Shown: positions 50,807 to 58,416, numbered from the stretch's first letter. The stretch is 58,416 nt of DNA from Planctomycetaceae bacterium (GCA_020426325.1 JAGQQG010000034.1:1-58416), one strand, 5' to 3'. Notes: generated by a model from the letters alone, not told the origin. Numbers and translations are program-made.

Positions 50807-50836
50807 ATGACGTACGTCGTCATCGACGTACGTCAT
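50807..50836. other. Long perfect dyad with two self-palindromic decamers
   Basis: ATGACGTACGTCG (50807) and its exact inverse (50824-50836) around TCAT. Each arm contains GACGTACGTC, itself a palindrome. It lies 70 bp after the DUF4926 gene. No U-tract, so an operator or binding site for a dimer pair is as likely as a terminator. Confidence 0.6.
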
Positions 50837-50874
50837 TGCTCGTTACAACTCTTGTCGACCGATGATTGCGGCGG

Positions 50875-50966
50875 GTGGCATGCTTTCACGTCGATAGACG
50901 GGTAAGCATGTGTACGAGACACCCAAGAGCATGGCGACCCGGCTAGCGCCGTGACGCCATGCCACA
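50875..50966. repeat. Multi-hairpin repeat downstream of the sulfatase gene
   Basis: Outer ends GTGGCATG (50876) and CATGCCAC (50958) are inverted. Inside, GCATGCTT (50879) pairs with AAGCATGT (50904), and GCATGGCG (50929) pairs with CGCCATGC (50955). So it folds as two side-by-side hairpins closed by the outer ends. Lies 29 bp beyond the sulfatase stop. The pattern resembles small palindromic repeats that I recall from other planctomycetes; copy number unknown. Confidence 0.55.
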
Positions 50967-50994
50967 CGGACGATTTGGTGGGTTGCCACGCCGT

Positions 50995-52437
50995 TCAGTA
51001 GTCCCGAAACGGGCCACGTGGTTCTGCCTGCTCCATCTCGTGTTGCCATTGGGCGAAGTGGTCTCGCATCTTCGTGAGTTGTTGCGGTTCGGTATCTGCG
51101 AGGTTGTTTTTTTCAGCGAGGTCGGTCTTGAGATCGAACAGGAACTCGCCGGTGTTGTTTTTGATCCATTTCCAGTGGTCGAAGCGGGCGGCTTCCTGAT
51201 CGCGGCGTTTCCAGTACATCTCGGTGCGAGGCGAGGCAGACTCTCCCTTGAGCACCGGGAGCATGTTGTGGCCGTCGAGGATCAGGTCGGTGGGTGGGGA
51301 GACGCCGGCGAGGGAGAGCAGCGTGGGGAAGAGTTCCAGGCTTGTCACGAACTCGTCGCTGGTGCTGCCTGCGGGAATGTGGCCGGGGTAGCGGACGGCT
51401 GCACAGACGCGGATGCCTCCCTCGAAGACTTTGCCTTTTCCACCCCGTAGCGGGTGGTTGCTGGAGCCGCCGCTGCCGCCGTTGTCGGAGAAGAAGATCA
51501 CGATCGTCTCGTCTGCGATCTCGTACTCGTCGAGCAGATCGAGGAGGCTGCCGATGGCCGCGTCCATCTGTGTCAGGGCTGCGAGGTATTCCAGTCGTTT
51601 CTTGGACTTTGAAGCGACCATCGCGTCTTTGCCATATCGCGTTCCCTTCACGAGTGTGTCTTCAAGGTGGGGGTACATCGCCTTGTACCTGGCTGTCCCC
51701 TGCGCTGCGGAGCGGATGGCCGGGTCGAGATTGCTGGCCCCGTGCGGTGCGTTGAAGGGCAGGTACAGAAAGAACGGCCGGTCCTTGTTCTCGTGCACGA
51801 AGCGGACCGCTTCCCGCTCGAACAGTTCGGTGCAGTAGGTTCCCTTGTCGGCTTCGGTCTGTGAGTTGCCCGAGTACATGGAGGGGACGCCGTATCGTTC
51901 GTGGGTGAAGTAGTCGATGCCCGTGTTGACGAAGCCGTAGAATTCGTCGAAGCCGCGTTGGAGTGGTAGGAATCGACGCTGGACGCCCAGGTCCCACTTG
52001 CCGAAGATGGCCGAGCGATACCCGGCTGTCGCGAGCAGTTCCGGGAGCAGGACTTCCCGCTCGTCCATCCCGCCGATGCGTTCCCACGTGACGGCGTACT
52101 CCTCTGCCCCGTACTTGTGACCGTAATCGGGAGCCTCGTTACGGATCATGTCGTAGATGCCGTTTCGCTGCGGATAACGCCCCGTCAGGAACGCCCCCCG
52201 CGACGGAGTGCACGCCGGCCACGCAACGTAGAAACTCGTCAGCCGCACGCCCTCTTCGCACAGGCGATCGAGGTTCGGCGAGATGACCTCAGGGTTGGTA
52301 ACGCCCATGTCGTCATACCCCTGATCATCACTCACAATGAACACAATGTTGGGCGGACGTGTCTCGTTTGCGAGTGCGGATGAGACCGACAGTAGGGGGA
52401 GAAGAACCATCATCAGGCGTACGTTGAAGTAATGCAT
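50995..52437 (-). CDS. Secreted arylsulfatase-type sulfatase
   Basis: Cleaves sulfate esters, probably of algal or animal polysaccharides; typical of marine planctomycetes. About 480 residues. Signal peptide MHYFNVRLMMVLLPLLSV with cleavage near SSALA, then NIVFIVSDDQGYDDMGV (metal-binding Asp pair). The sulfatase signature PACTPSRGAFLTGR contains Cys in C-x-P-S-R, the site modified to formylglycine. FGKWDLG and FFSDNGG give later metal or substrate residues. The frame is open to 52710, but the signal peptide marks the start at 52437. No maturase gene is in the window. Confidence 0.93.
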   Translation of the reverse strand: MHYFNVRLMMVLLPLLSVSSALANETRPPNIVFIVSDDQGYDDMGVTNPEVISPNLDRLCEEGVRLTSFYVAWPACTPSRGAFLTGRYPQRNGIYDMIRNEAPDYGHKYGAEEYAVTWERIGGMDEREVLLPELLATAGYRSAIFGKWDLGVQRRFLPLQRGFDEFYGFVNTGIDYFTHERYGVPSMYSGNSQTEADKGTYCTELFEREAVRFVHENKDRPFFLYLPFNAPHGASNLDPAIRSAAQGTARYKAMYPHLEDTLVKGTRYGKDAMVASKSKKRLEYLAALTQMDAAIGSLLDLLDEYEIADETIVIFFSDNGGSGGSSNHPLRGGKGKVFEGGIRVCAAVRYPGHIPAGSTSDEFVTSLELFPTLLSLAGVSPPTDLILDGHNMLPVLKGESASPRTEMYWKRRDQEAARFDHWKWIKNNTGEFLFDLKTDLAEKNNLADTEPQQLTKMRDHFAQWQHEMEQAEPRGPFRDY

Positions 52438-52537
52438 GAGAGACTCGGTGCGTTTCAATCGTGACCGTGATCCGCGTTCATGATAGAGGTCGATCTGTTC
52501 CATCCCAAGCCGACACCTCCGGTGTCGAGCGTTCGCC

Positions 52538-52678
52538 GGCGAGCGGCGGGTGTTAACCCCTGTGTCTCGGACCGTTGAAAACACCCGGAGTTCCACCTTC
52601 TCCCACGCCCGTGTGAATTCAGACCAGCGCTGGTCCTCAACGTCCGCTGGGACAGGGGACTGACGTCCCCCGCTCGCC
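52538..52678. repeat. Inverted-end element upstream of mnmG (same family as in lysS)
   Basis: Left end GGCGAGCGGCGGGTGTTAAC (52538) and right end GACGTCCCCCGCTCGCC (ending 52678) are inverted relatives; GGCGAGC/GCTCGCC is perfect at the tips. The ends resemble those at 29125 and 29243, but the 95-bp interior differs. It ends 30 bp before the mnmG start. The right end also forms its own hairpin GGGGAC-TGAC-GTCCCC. Confidence 0.72.
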
Positions 52679-52708
52679 GTTGGTGGCGATAATGAGTAAT
52701 CTTTCGTC

Positions 52709-54607
52709 ATGAACCGTTATGACTTTGACATTGTGGTGATCGGGGCCGGGCATGCCGGGATTGAGGCGGCGCTGGCCGCTGCGCGGCTGGGGGCGAAGAC
52801 GGCTCTGCTCACGATGAACATCGACATGGTTGGTGCGATGAGCTGCAACCCAGCGATCGGCGGTGTCGCCAAGGGACAGATCGTGCGGGAGATCGACGCT
52901 CTCGGCGGCGAGATGGGGCGTGTCATCGACGAAACCGGGCTGCAGTTCCGCATGCTCAATCGCAGCAAGGGTGCCGCCATGTGGTCGCCTCGCGCTCAAG
53001 CGGATAAGAAGGCGTATCAGTTTGCGATGAAGCTGCGGGTCGAGGATCAGGAGAACCTGACGCTCGTGCAGGAGATGGTCGAGGGGTTGGTGTTTGAGAG
53101 TCGAGAGTTGAGAGTCGAGAGCAATCGGTCTGACCCTCAACCCTCAACCCTCAACCCTCAACACAAAATCACAGGCGTCAAGGTCCGCGGAGGTGCCGAG
53201 TATCGTGCCCGTGCGGTTATTGTCACCACCGGCACCTTCCTGCAAGCGGTGATGCACACGGGTGAGGCGAAGACGGCTGGAGGCCGTGCGGGTGAGGGGA
53301 CAACGGGGACCCTGTCGGACTCGCTTCGAACTTTGGGCTTTGAACTGGCACGGTTCAAGACGGGGACACCGGCTCGGATCAACGGGCGGACCATCGATTA
53401 CTCAGTCATCCAAGAGCAACCGGGGGATGCGGATCCGCAGCCGTTCTCGTTCATGACGGATCGGATCGAGCAAGAACAACTCTCCTGCTGGCTCACTGAG
53501 ACCAATGAGCCGGTGCATGCAGTCATTCGTGAGAATCTGCACCGAGCACCGATGTATAGCGGGCAGATCGAATCGACCGGTCCGAGATATTGTCCGTCAA
53601 TCGAAGACAAGGTGGTGCGATTCGCAGACAAGTCGTCGCATCAGATCTTCCTCGAACCGGAAGGTTGGAACACCCGCGAGGTCTACTGCAACGGCATCTC
53701 GACTTCACTCCCTCGTGACGTGCAGGACGAGATGATCCGCAACATCCGTGGTCTCGAACGGGCAGAGATCATGCGGTACGGGTACGCCGTCGAGTATGAC
53801 TATGCTCCGCCCACGCAGTTGAAGCCGACGCTGGAAACGAAGCGAGTCGAAGGACTGTACTTCGCAGGTCAGATCAACGGAACGACAGGCTACGAGGAGG
53901 CCAGCCTGCAGGGCTTGGCAGCAGGTATCAATGCTGCTTTGAAGCTGAGCGGTGGCAGCCCGTTTGTACTTGATCGTTCCCAGGCGTATCTTGGCGTGAT
54001 GATTGATGACCTTGTAACCAAAGGCGTGACGGAACCCTATCGTATGTTCACATCGAGAGCCGAGTATCGACTCCTGCTGCGACAAGACAATGCAGACCGT
54101 CGCCTCACGCCGCTCGGTCGACGCGTGGGGTTGGTCGGTGGAGACCGCTGGCAGCGACTTGAACAACACGAGCACGAGATTGCCCGGGCGTTCGAGCTTC
54201 TGCGACGCTTACGTCATCACGGGACCACGCTGGAGGAATGGCTACGTCGACCGGATATTTCCTGGCCTCAGTTGTGCGAGATGTCTCCAGAATTGGCGAG
54301 TCTGAGTTTTTCGTCACGTGCCAGAGAGCAGGTCGAAATCGAAACAAAGTACGCCGGCTACATTCGGCGACAGGAATCAGAGATCGCTCGACAGGCAAAA
54401 GTGGAGAATGTGCGGATTCCGGAGACCTTTGACTTCCATGCTGTTGTTCACCTGCGACGTGAGGCGAAGGACAAACTGTCGAAGGTTCGTCCACAGAATC
54501 TGGGGCAGGCGGGGCGAGTGAGCGGGATCACTCCGGCTGATCTCGCGGTGTTGATGCTTTATCTCAAAGAGCCTGATCGCCTGTCATCTCCTTCGCAGTC
54601 TGTTTGA
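52709..54607 (+). CDS. mnmG: tRNA uridine-5-carboxymethylaminomethyl modification enzyme, with repeat insert
   Basis: With MnmE it modifies U34 of several tRNAs; FAD-dependent, cytoplasmic. The 632-residue protein has the FAD motif [62 protein letters not shown]-type [16 protein letters not shown], and the C-terminal YAGYIRRQ. An extra 22-residue block (about 130-151, [20 protein letters not shown]) interrupts the usual [18 protein letters not shown] strand pair. It is encoded precisely by repeat E7. Otherwise the length is normal. No clear Shine-Dalgarno precedes the ATG. MnmE is not in the window. Confidence 0.95.
   Translation: MNRYDFDIVVIGAGHAGIEAALAAARLGAKTALLTMNIDMVGAMSCNPAIGGVAKGQIVREIDALGGEMGRVIDETGLQFRMLNRSKGAAMWSPRAQADKKAYQFAMKLRVEDQENLTLVQEMVEGLVFESRELRVESNRSDPQPSTLNPQHKITGVKVRGGAEYRARAVIVTTGTFLQAVMHTGEAKTAGGRAGEGTTGTLSDSLRTLGFELARFKTGTPARINGRTIDYSVIQEQPGDADPQPFSFMTDRIEQEQLSCWLTETNEPVHAVIRENLHRAPMYSGQIESTGPRYCPSIEDKVVRFADKSSHQIFLEPEGWNTREVYCNGISTSLPRDVQDEMIRNIRGLERAEIMRYGYAVEYDYAPPTQLKPTLETKRVEGLYFAGQINGTTGYEEASLQGLAAGINAALKLSGGSPFVLDRSQAYLGVMIDDLVTKGVTEPYRMFTSRAEYRLLLRQDNADRRLTPLGRRVGLVGGDRWQRLEQHEHEIARAFELLRRLRHHGTTLEEWLRRPDISWPQLCEMSPELASLSFSSRAREQVEIETKYAGYIRRQESEIARQAKVENVRIPETFDFHAVVHLRREAKDKLSKVRPQNLGQAGRVSGITPADLAVLMLYLKEPDRLSSPSQSV
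53096..53161. repeat. Inverted-arm periodic element E7 (7-bp units) in frame inside mnmG
   Basis: Left arm of four 7-bp units: GAGAGTC (53096), GAGAGTT, GAGAGTC, GAGAGCA (to 53123). Ten bases later, four tandem CCCTCAA units (53134-53161), i.e. TTGAGGG on the reverse strand. Total 66 bp, exactly 22 codons, with no stop in the mnmG frame. The arms fold as an imperfect G.U-rich hairpin. It is the same design as E1-E6 but inside a gene. Confidence 0.88.
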
Positions 54608-54649
54608 ATCCTGTATTGTTACAGATTCTGCCCGAAGTCGGCCGAGGAT

Positions 54650-54778
54650 ATTTCTCCGAAATTACGCTAGGCCCCTGTGTTTCCAGGGCTGATTGGGGCG
54701 CCCGCAATAAAGCGGAACGCAATAAGTTCCATTCCTATGGGGAGTTCTGCGCCCTTCGGTTAACCGGCAAGGAGAGGT
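54650..54778 (+). ncRNA. Candidate structured RNA downstream of mnmG (6S-like is one option)
   Basis: About 130 nt closed by ATTTCTCC (54650-54657) with GGAGAGGT (54771-54778). Inside: CCCTG-TGTTTC-CAGGG (54673-54688), GGGCGC (54696) with GCGCCC (54749-54754), and at its tip GGAAC-GCAATAA-GTTCC (54714-54730). The nested helices suggest a long irregular hairpin with internal loops, as in 6S RNA, and the size is close. The strand is inferred from the gene order. It is not a tmRNA, RNase P or SRP RNA by motif. No gene in the 553-bp gap (54608-55160) explains it. Confidence is limited since helices can arise by chance. Confidence 0.42.
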
Positions 54779-55160
54779 CGCCTTGGGAAAGCAGACCGCT
54801 CATGTACTATTGACCGAATCCGAAGAATGGATACAATCGGAATGACCGTTAAAGCTGGTAATTTTCAACTGTCGCCAGCATTCAGTCATCGCCACCTCGG
54901 AGGGTATTGCATCGGTGGGCGTCACGCTCCCGTCAGAGCATGGCGGCTTCGACGAACCGGGGATCTTCTCCCTGTTTCCATTGAACACGGTTCAAGCTCA
55001 AAGCGTGGTTGTGTTTAAACTCCGGGCCAATTGGTCCAGTCGCATGTTTTTCGGTGTGGCGTTCACGGAAGACCTTGATGTTGTGAGCCGACGGTGAGCG
55101 GCTGACGGCGTTTCATTGTTTGGCTCGCAGGGAAAGCGAGTCCAATCCAAGGGACGGATT

Positions 55161-55745
55161 ATGAGCACTCAGACCAAAACCGTTTACACGACCGGTGAAG
55201 CGGCCAAGATTTGCAAGGTCAGTCAGCAAACCATCATCCGATGTTTCGACTCAGGGCAGCTGAAAGGTTTCCGCGTTCCGGGCTCTCGCTTCCGACGCAT
55301 CCCCCGCGATGTGCTCTACAAGTTCATGAAAGAGAACGGCATCCCGACCGATGCCCTCGAAAGTGGCAAGCGTAAAGCCCTCATCGTCGACGATGACCTG
55401 AGTCTGTGTGAGTTGCTCAAGGACGTCCTGGAATCTGATGGCAGGTTTGAAACGCGTGTTGCCAACAATGGCTTCGACGCCGGTATGATGACTCGTGAGT
55501 ATCGTCCGGACGTGATCATCCTCGATGTGATGCTCCCTGATATCAATGGCAAGGAAGTCTGCCAGCGAATTCGCAACGATCCGACGATGGATGATGTGAA
55601 GATCATCTGCATCTCGGGCATGGTCGAGCAGGACAAGATCAGCGACCTCAAAGCTGCCGGGGCTGATGACTTCATGCAAAAGCCGTTTGAGGTCGAAAAC
55701 CTGGTTGCTCGGGTGTGCGAACTGCTCGACATGGAAAAAGTGTGA
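55161..55745 (+). CDS. Response regulator with N-terminal excisionase-type HTH
   Basis: A 194-residue protein with the domains in unusual order. Residues 1-60: a MerR/excisionase (HTH_17) DNA-binding domain (VYTTGEAAKICKVSQQTIIRCFDSGQLKG; the core is GEAAKICKVS then a wing with GSRFRRIPR). Residues 75-190: a receiver domain with the acidic pocket IVDDDLSLC, phospho-acceptor Asp in ILDVMLPDING, Thr/Ser position CISGM and Lys in MQKPFE. AAGGGA precedes the ATG at 55161. A histidine kinase gene begins directly after the stop, so the two are a cognate pair. Confidence 0.9.
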   Translation: MSTQTKTVYTTGEAAKICKVSQQTIIRCFDSGQLKGFRVPGSRFRRIPRDVLYKFMKENGIPTDALESGKRKALIVDDDLSLCELLKDVLESDGRFETRVANNGFDAGMMTREYRPDVIILDVMLPDINGKEVCQRIRNDPTMDDVKIICISGMVEQDKISDLKAAGADDFMQKPFEVENLVARVCELLDMEKV

Positions 55746-56903
55746 GTGACCCCGATTCCCGCCTTCGGATCGAGGGCCGCGCCCATGTCTGCGACTCGAC
55801 GTGTCGACGGTCCGCAACCTCGTGAGACCGCCGACATAACCTTGGCGGCGAATGCGCTGGCAGGTCTGTCCATCGCGTGCGGTTTGCTTGAGTTGGATGA
55901 ACTGCTCGTCCACTTGGCCCGACTTTGGTGTGACCTGACAAGATCACAGCGAGTCGTCGTCGCCCTGCATGATCTCGCGAACAACAGTCGAATGGCGACT
56001 GCCGAGCGTGATGGGAGTGTGACTGTCACGAGTGCTCAGGTCTCTGAGCCTCAGGCTGACATTGAGCCGACTCGAATCCTGCTTCATTCTGTTCATGCCC
56101 CCCAACCGATCGGCGAGTTGATCCTCTGGCAAGCGACACCGCTGCCGGATGAGTTGCACGAGCATGTTCACCGGGCGTCGGCCGAATTGCTGACCCGCGC
56201 AGTGGCCAATGAGCGGTTATTGAGAGATGCCAAGCTGGATTCGCTCGGGGAGTTTGCAGCGGGGGCAGGGCACGAGATCAACAATCCGGTCGCTGCCATC
56301 TCGGGACGGGCGCAGATGCTGCTGCGGGACGAGACCGATCCGCAGCGCAGGCAGCATCTGCTGACGATCGGAGCACAGGCACTTCGAATTCGGGACATGA
56401 TCGGCGACACGATGCTGTTCGCCCGTCCCCCGGAACCAGTGCCAGAACAACTCCTCCTGTCCGAGATCGTCGACGGGGTGCTTGAACGATTCCACGAGGC
56501 TTTGCAAAGCCGACGGCTCACCGTCACGGGACAGCGATCGCAGGACGTTGAAGTCTGGGCTGATGAAACACAGTTGTCCGTCGTCATCAGCGAACTCCTG
56601 CGTAACGCCATCGATGCGTCTCCCGAAGGGGGCAGCATACAGATCGACGTCACTTCGGAATCATCCAGCGACCGCCCATTCGCCCGAATGACGATCAGCG
56701 ACGAAGGGCCGGGGCTCACGGAGGAGTCCCGTGAGCACCTCTTCGACCCGTTCTACTCCGGCCGTCAGGCAGGCCGCGGCCTCGGCTTCGGCCTCTCCAA
56801 ATGCTGGCGCATCGTCACCAACCACGAGGGCCAGATTGCCGTCGCCCCTCCAAGAGAGACCGGTTTCGCAATGTCCCTCATCTGGCCGTTCGGTCGAGTG
56901 TGA
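55746..56903 (+). CDS. Sensor histidine kinase, soluble, partner of the HTH-receiver protein
   Basis: A 385-residue kinase without transmembrane helices. The N-terminal 140 residues look GAF-like (LLVHLARLWCDLTRSQRVVVALHD). The HisKA box is LGEFAAGAGHEINNPVAAISGRAQML with His near residue 177. ATP-binding boxes: N ELLRNAIDAS, G1 ISDEGPGL, F FDPFYSG, G2 GRGLGFGLS. The GTG at 55746 follows the regulator stop without a gap; an ATG at 55785 with GAGGG upstream is the alternative start. Probably senses an internal signal. Confidence 0.9.
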   Translation: MTPIPAFGSRAAPMSATRRVDGPQPRETADITLAANALAGLSIACGLLELDELLVHLARLWCDLTRSQRVVVALHDLANNSRMATAERDGSVTVTSAQVSEPQADIEPTRILLHSVHAPQPIGELILWQATPLPDELHEHVHRASAELLTRAVANERLLRDAKLDSLGEFAAGAGHEINNPVAAISGRAQMLLRDETDPQRRQHLLTIGAQALRIRDMIGDTMLFARPPEPVPEQLLLSEIVDGVLERFHEALQSRRLTVTGQRSQDVEVWADETQLSVVISELLRNAIDASPEGGSIQIDVTSESSSDRPFARMTISDEGPGLTEESREHLFDPFYSGRQAGRGLGFGLSKCWRIVTNHEGQIAVAPPRETGFAMSLIWPFGRV

Positions 56904-56936
56904 CACGTACCGCGCTGTTCAACGAATGTTTTGGGG

Positions 56937-56966
56937 CCTTCGGTTCCGTAGGCCGAAGAGGGTTAT
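56937..56966 (+). terminator. Possible terminator after the kinase gene
   Basis: CTTCGG (56938) and CCGAAG (56953) form a short stem separated by TTCCGTAGG, followed by AGGGTTATT. About 35 bp after the stop codon. A second small hairpin, GTCTTGG-ATTG-CCAAGAC, is at 56996-57013. The gap to 57215 has no other gene. Confidence 0.35.
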
Positions 56967-57215
56967 TACGTGACTAGGCTCACAGCGAATGGCAAGTCTT
57001 GGATTGCCAAGACATTGCAACTCGAAAGAAGGGCGAGTGCAAGTCGCCTCACTTCCCACATTTTACAGATTTTTCAGTCGATTGCGATGCTTTCTCGGAC
57101 ATTTCTCGGACAGAGCGTTACAACTCCTGCCCACATTGATTGTAACAAATATTTCACACACACATGGAAGCAGGCAGTGTATTCTAGTTCCACTTGTTTT
57201 GAGATGGAGACTGGA

Positions 57216-57611
57216 ATGATGGACAAACACAAACTCAGTGAGAACCAAACACGCGACGACAACCACATCACAGTTGCATTGCTCAATGTGATCACACATG
57301 CATCATTAGGAGCAATGTTTGCAATATGCATTTTGTCACTTAATGCTGTCGCATGCCACTGCAGGAAAGCAAAACGCTTTGTGATGATCCGGGGAGAAGA
57401 GCTTAACGCCATTGCTGCGGATAGGGCAACGGTCATAAGTGGGCTTGTAGCAGGTGCTTATGGAGTTCGCGATACGCTTAACGCCACTGGACGGAACACT
57501 CCGAGATATTCGGAAGGCAGAGACGCCATCAACAATGTAGAGGAACAAGCATTTACAACGCGGATCGCCCAGGAACGACTTGACAAGCCTATCGGTGCAA
57601 TGCAGCGATAG
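57216..57611 (+). CDS. Hypothetical small membrane-associated protein
   Basis: A 131-residue frame beginning MMDKHKLSENQTRDD, with one hydrophobic helix (HASLGAMFAICILSLNAVAC, about residues 28-47). GGAG lies six bases before the ATG at 57216. The open frame extends upstream to 56970, but that part looks non-coding. Not recognised. Base composition is lower in GC than neighbours, and the frame falls in the AT-richer end of the window, which may be acquired DNA. The call is tentative. Confidence 0.4.
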   Translation: MMDKHKLSENQTRDDNHITVALLNVITHASLGAMFAICILSLNAVACHCRKAKRFVMIRGEELNAIAADRATVISGLVAGAYGVRDTLNATGRNTPRYSEGRDAINNVEEQAFTTRIAQERLDKPIGAMQR

Positions 57612-57801
57612 GTGAAAAAGCGGTAACCAAGGCACGAGTCGCAACAGCACGGAGAACACTTGCCGACAGCACGCTCGATAAGGCAGGTGAGATGTGACTT
57701 CTATGCGACGTTTTTGGATGCGTCGAAAAGTCGTACCACGTCGAACGAAGATCTGATTGGGTAAGCTCCACTGTCCTGTTGGACATGGACGCGCACATAC
57801 G

Positions 57802-58125
57802 CTACGGGCAGTCAAGGCGAAATACAAAGGGCTGGTTACAGTGAGGGCAAGTAACACGGTCCCAATGATTCAGGCGGTGTGATAGCGTCCATGCTTTAGA
57901 GCACTTAAGGCATACTGCTGCTCGTGAGCCGCATGACGTGCAACGGAGTTGGTCTTTTAATACGATAACGTTTTCCACATACCCTAAGTAAAGACCGTAC
58001 CACCCGCGAAACCAAAGAAAAGGGTTTAACACCTCTTTCGCCATTTCCTTGCCACGATCAATCCACTGATTGTCATATTCAAGTGTGGGGTTATTACATT
58101 TTGGACATTGCGTTCTCATGGGCAT
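57802..58125 (-). CDS. Small zinc-ribbon protein
   Basis: A 107-residue protein with four CxxC or CxxC-like pairs: CPKC near the start, CTSCGSRAAVCLKC in the middle, and CPHC near the end, giving one or two zinc ribbons. The start is taken at the ATG 58125 (MPMRTQCPKC); the frame is open to 58233 with a TTG and an added hydrophobic helix, so a membrane-anchored longer form is possible. Not recognised as a named family. It lies in the AT-richer end region. Confidence 0.55.
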   Translation of the reverse strand: MPMRTQCPKCNNPTLEYDNQWIDRGKEMAKEVLNPFLWFRGWYGLYLGYVENVIVLKDQLRCTSCGSRAAVCLKCSKAWTLSHRLNHWDRVTCPHCNQPFVFRLDCP

Positions 58126-58411
58126 CTCGTAAACGGATGAAAACCCCGGAGTCAACTGTAACACCAGGTATAAGACAATGCTGAGGAGCAACACATGGCG
58201 AATGTTGTGTTGAACGCATTGGTACTGCTCCAAGACAAAATTAGGTTGCAGCCTCTATGCATTCGTCGTCCGGGAGTACATCTTGACGAATACCAGTGAG
58301 GATTTTAATGGTATGCGTGTAATGACACACCAGCGGTGCTGGCATGCTCCCCGAATTTTGATCCAGATGTTATGAGAGTCAACAGACCGATGATGGTCGA
58401 AGGAGACTCTG

Positions 58412-58416
58412 ATGAC
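58412..58416 (+). CDS. Start of a further gene, cut by the window edge
   Basis: AAGGAGA (58400-58406) is followed six bases later by ATG at 58412. A strong ribosome-binding site at this spacing suggests that a gene begins here; only the first codon is inside the window. Confidence 0.4.

Noticed and set aside
53134..53161. Four tandem CCCTCAA units as a CRISPR or microsatellite
   Set aside because: The units have no spacers and are matched by an inverted array of related units; the better reading is one arm of element E7.
54800..55097. Short open frames between mnmG and the response regulator
   Set aside because: Three overlapping frames on both strands have similar length, no Shine-Dalgarno and no recognisable pattern; none could be preferred.
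57336..57857. Reverse-strand frame of 173 residues
   Set aside because: Composition is Cys/Ser/Arg-rich and irregular, and it lies opposite a frame with a ribosome-binding site; judged a shadow.

Overview
The window looks like chromosomal DNA of a marine or freshwater planctomycete of the Planctomycetaceae/Rubinisphaera kind. The evidence is the mix of families: an FGly-type sulfatase, a secreted PQQ-propeller protein, short-lid Hsp70, a sugar-phosphate isomerase/epimerase, a zf-HC2-like small protein, excisionase-type HTH fused to a receiver, and Skp/LpxC/LpxA without FabZ. GC is moderate to high, genes are loosely packed on both strands, and Shine-Dalgarno use is irregular. No rRNA, tRNA or CRISPR array was seen. 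The species assignment is inference.

Layout. 1-6.5 kb: a partial isomerase, a frameshifted paiB, tyrS flanked by two inverted-arm repeats, a secreted protein, a REP/RAYT transposase unit at the mtfA stop codon, then mtfA and a CPBP protease. 6.7-12.7 kb: a DUF485/acetate-type symporter pair, an atypical signal peptidase I, trpC, a HEAT protein, a Nudix-like protein and a Tat-exported protein. 13-24.5 kb: fabH, a membrane protein, a NagB-like protein, a DUF151 nuclease, a VWA protein, a DCC protein, a PQQ propeller protein, a TPR-like protein, a sugar aminotransferase and a YHS protein. 24.7-33 kb: ilvE, the lysS-lolC-lolD block, then Hsp70 with a degenerate-J/MshEN partner. 33-39 kb: an esterase fusion, a DapA-like lyase and an Nramp-like carrier. 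39.3-43 kb: a lipid A cluster (skp-lpxC-lpxA-Gfo/Idh). 43-52.5 kb: an accessory zone with an S24 repressor and a divergent small gene, bcp, a STAS protein, an HNH-repeat protein, a type IIG-like R-M enzyme, a DUF6883/DUF4926 pair and a sulfatase. 52.7-58.4 kb: mnmG, a possible structured RNA, a two-component pair and an AT-richer tail.

The most interesting theme is a set of short inverted elements that ordinary annotation leaves out. Seven are built from 7-, 8- or 9-bp units repeated in phase, arranged as two inverted arms. They sit at stop codons, in intra-operon gaps and against start codons. One lies in frame inside mnmG (exactly 66 bp, 22 codons). A second class, with conserved inverted ends around variable interiors, lies in frame inside lysS and just upstream of mnmG. 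A third class is REP-like and flanks its own RAYT transposase. Thus two core translation genes carry extra peptides encoded by palindromic repeats, which recalls the Rickettsia palindromic elements but with different sequence and a periodic design.

Other points worth attention are a signal peptidase I with Met in place of the catalytic Lys, a NagB-like protein lacking a catalytic Asp, a possible GnnA/GnnB route to diamino-sugar lipid A, and a candidate structured RNA after mnmG. All calls rest on reading the sequence only; no database search was run.
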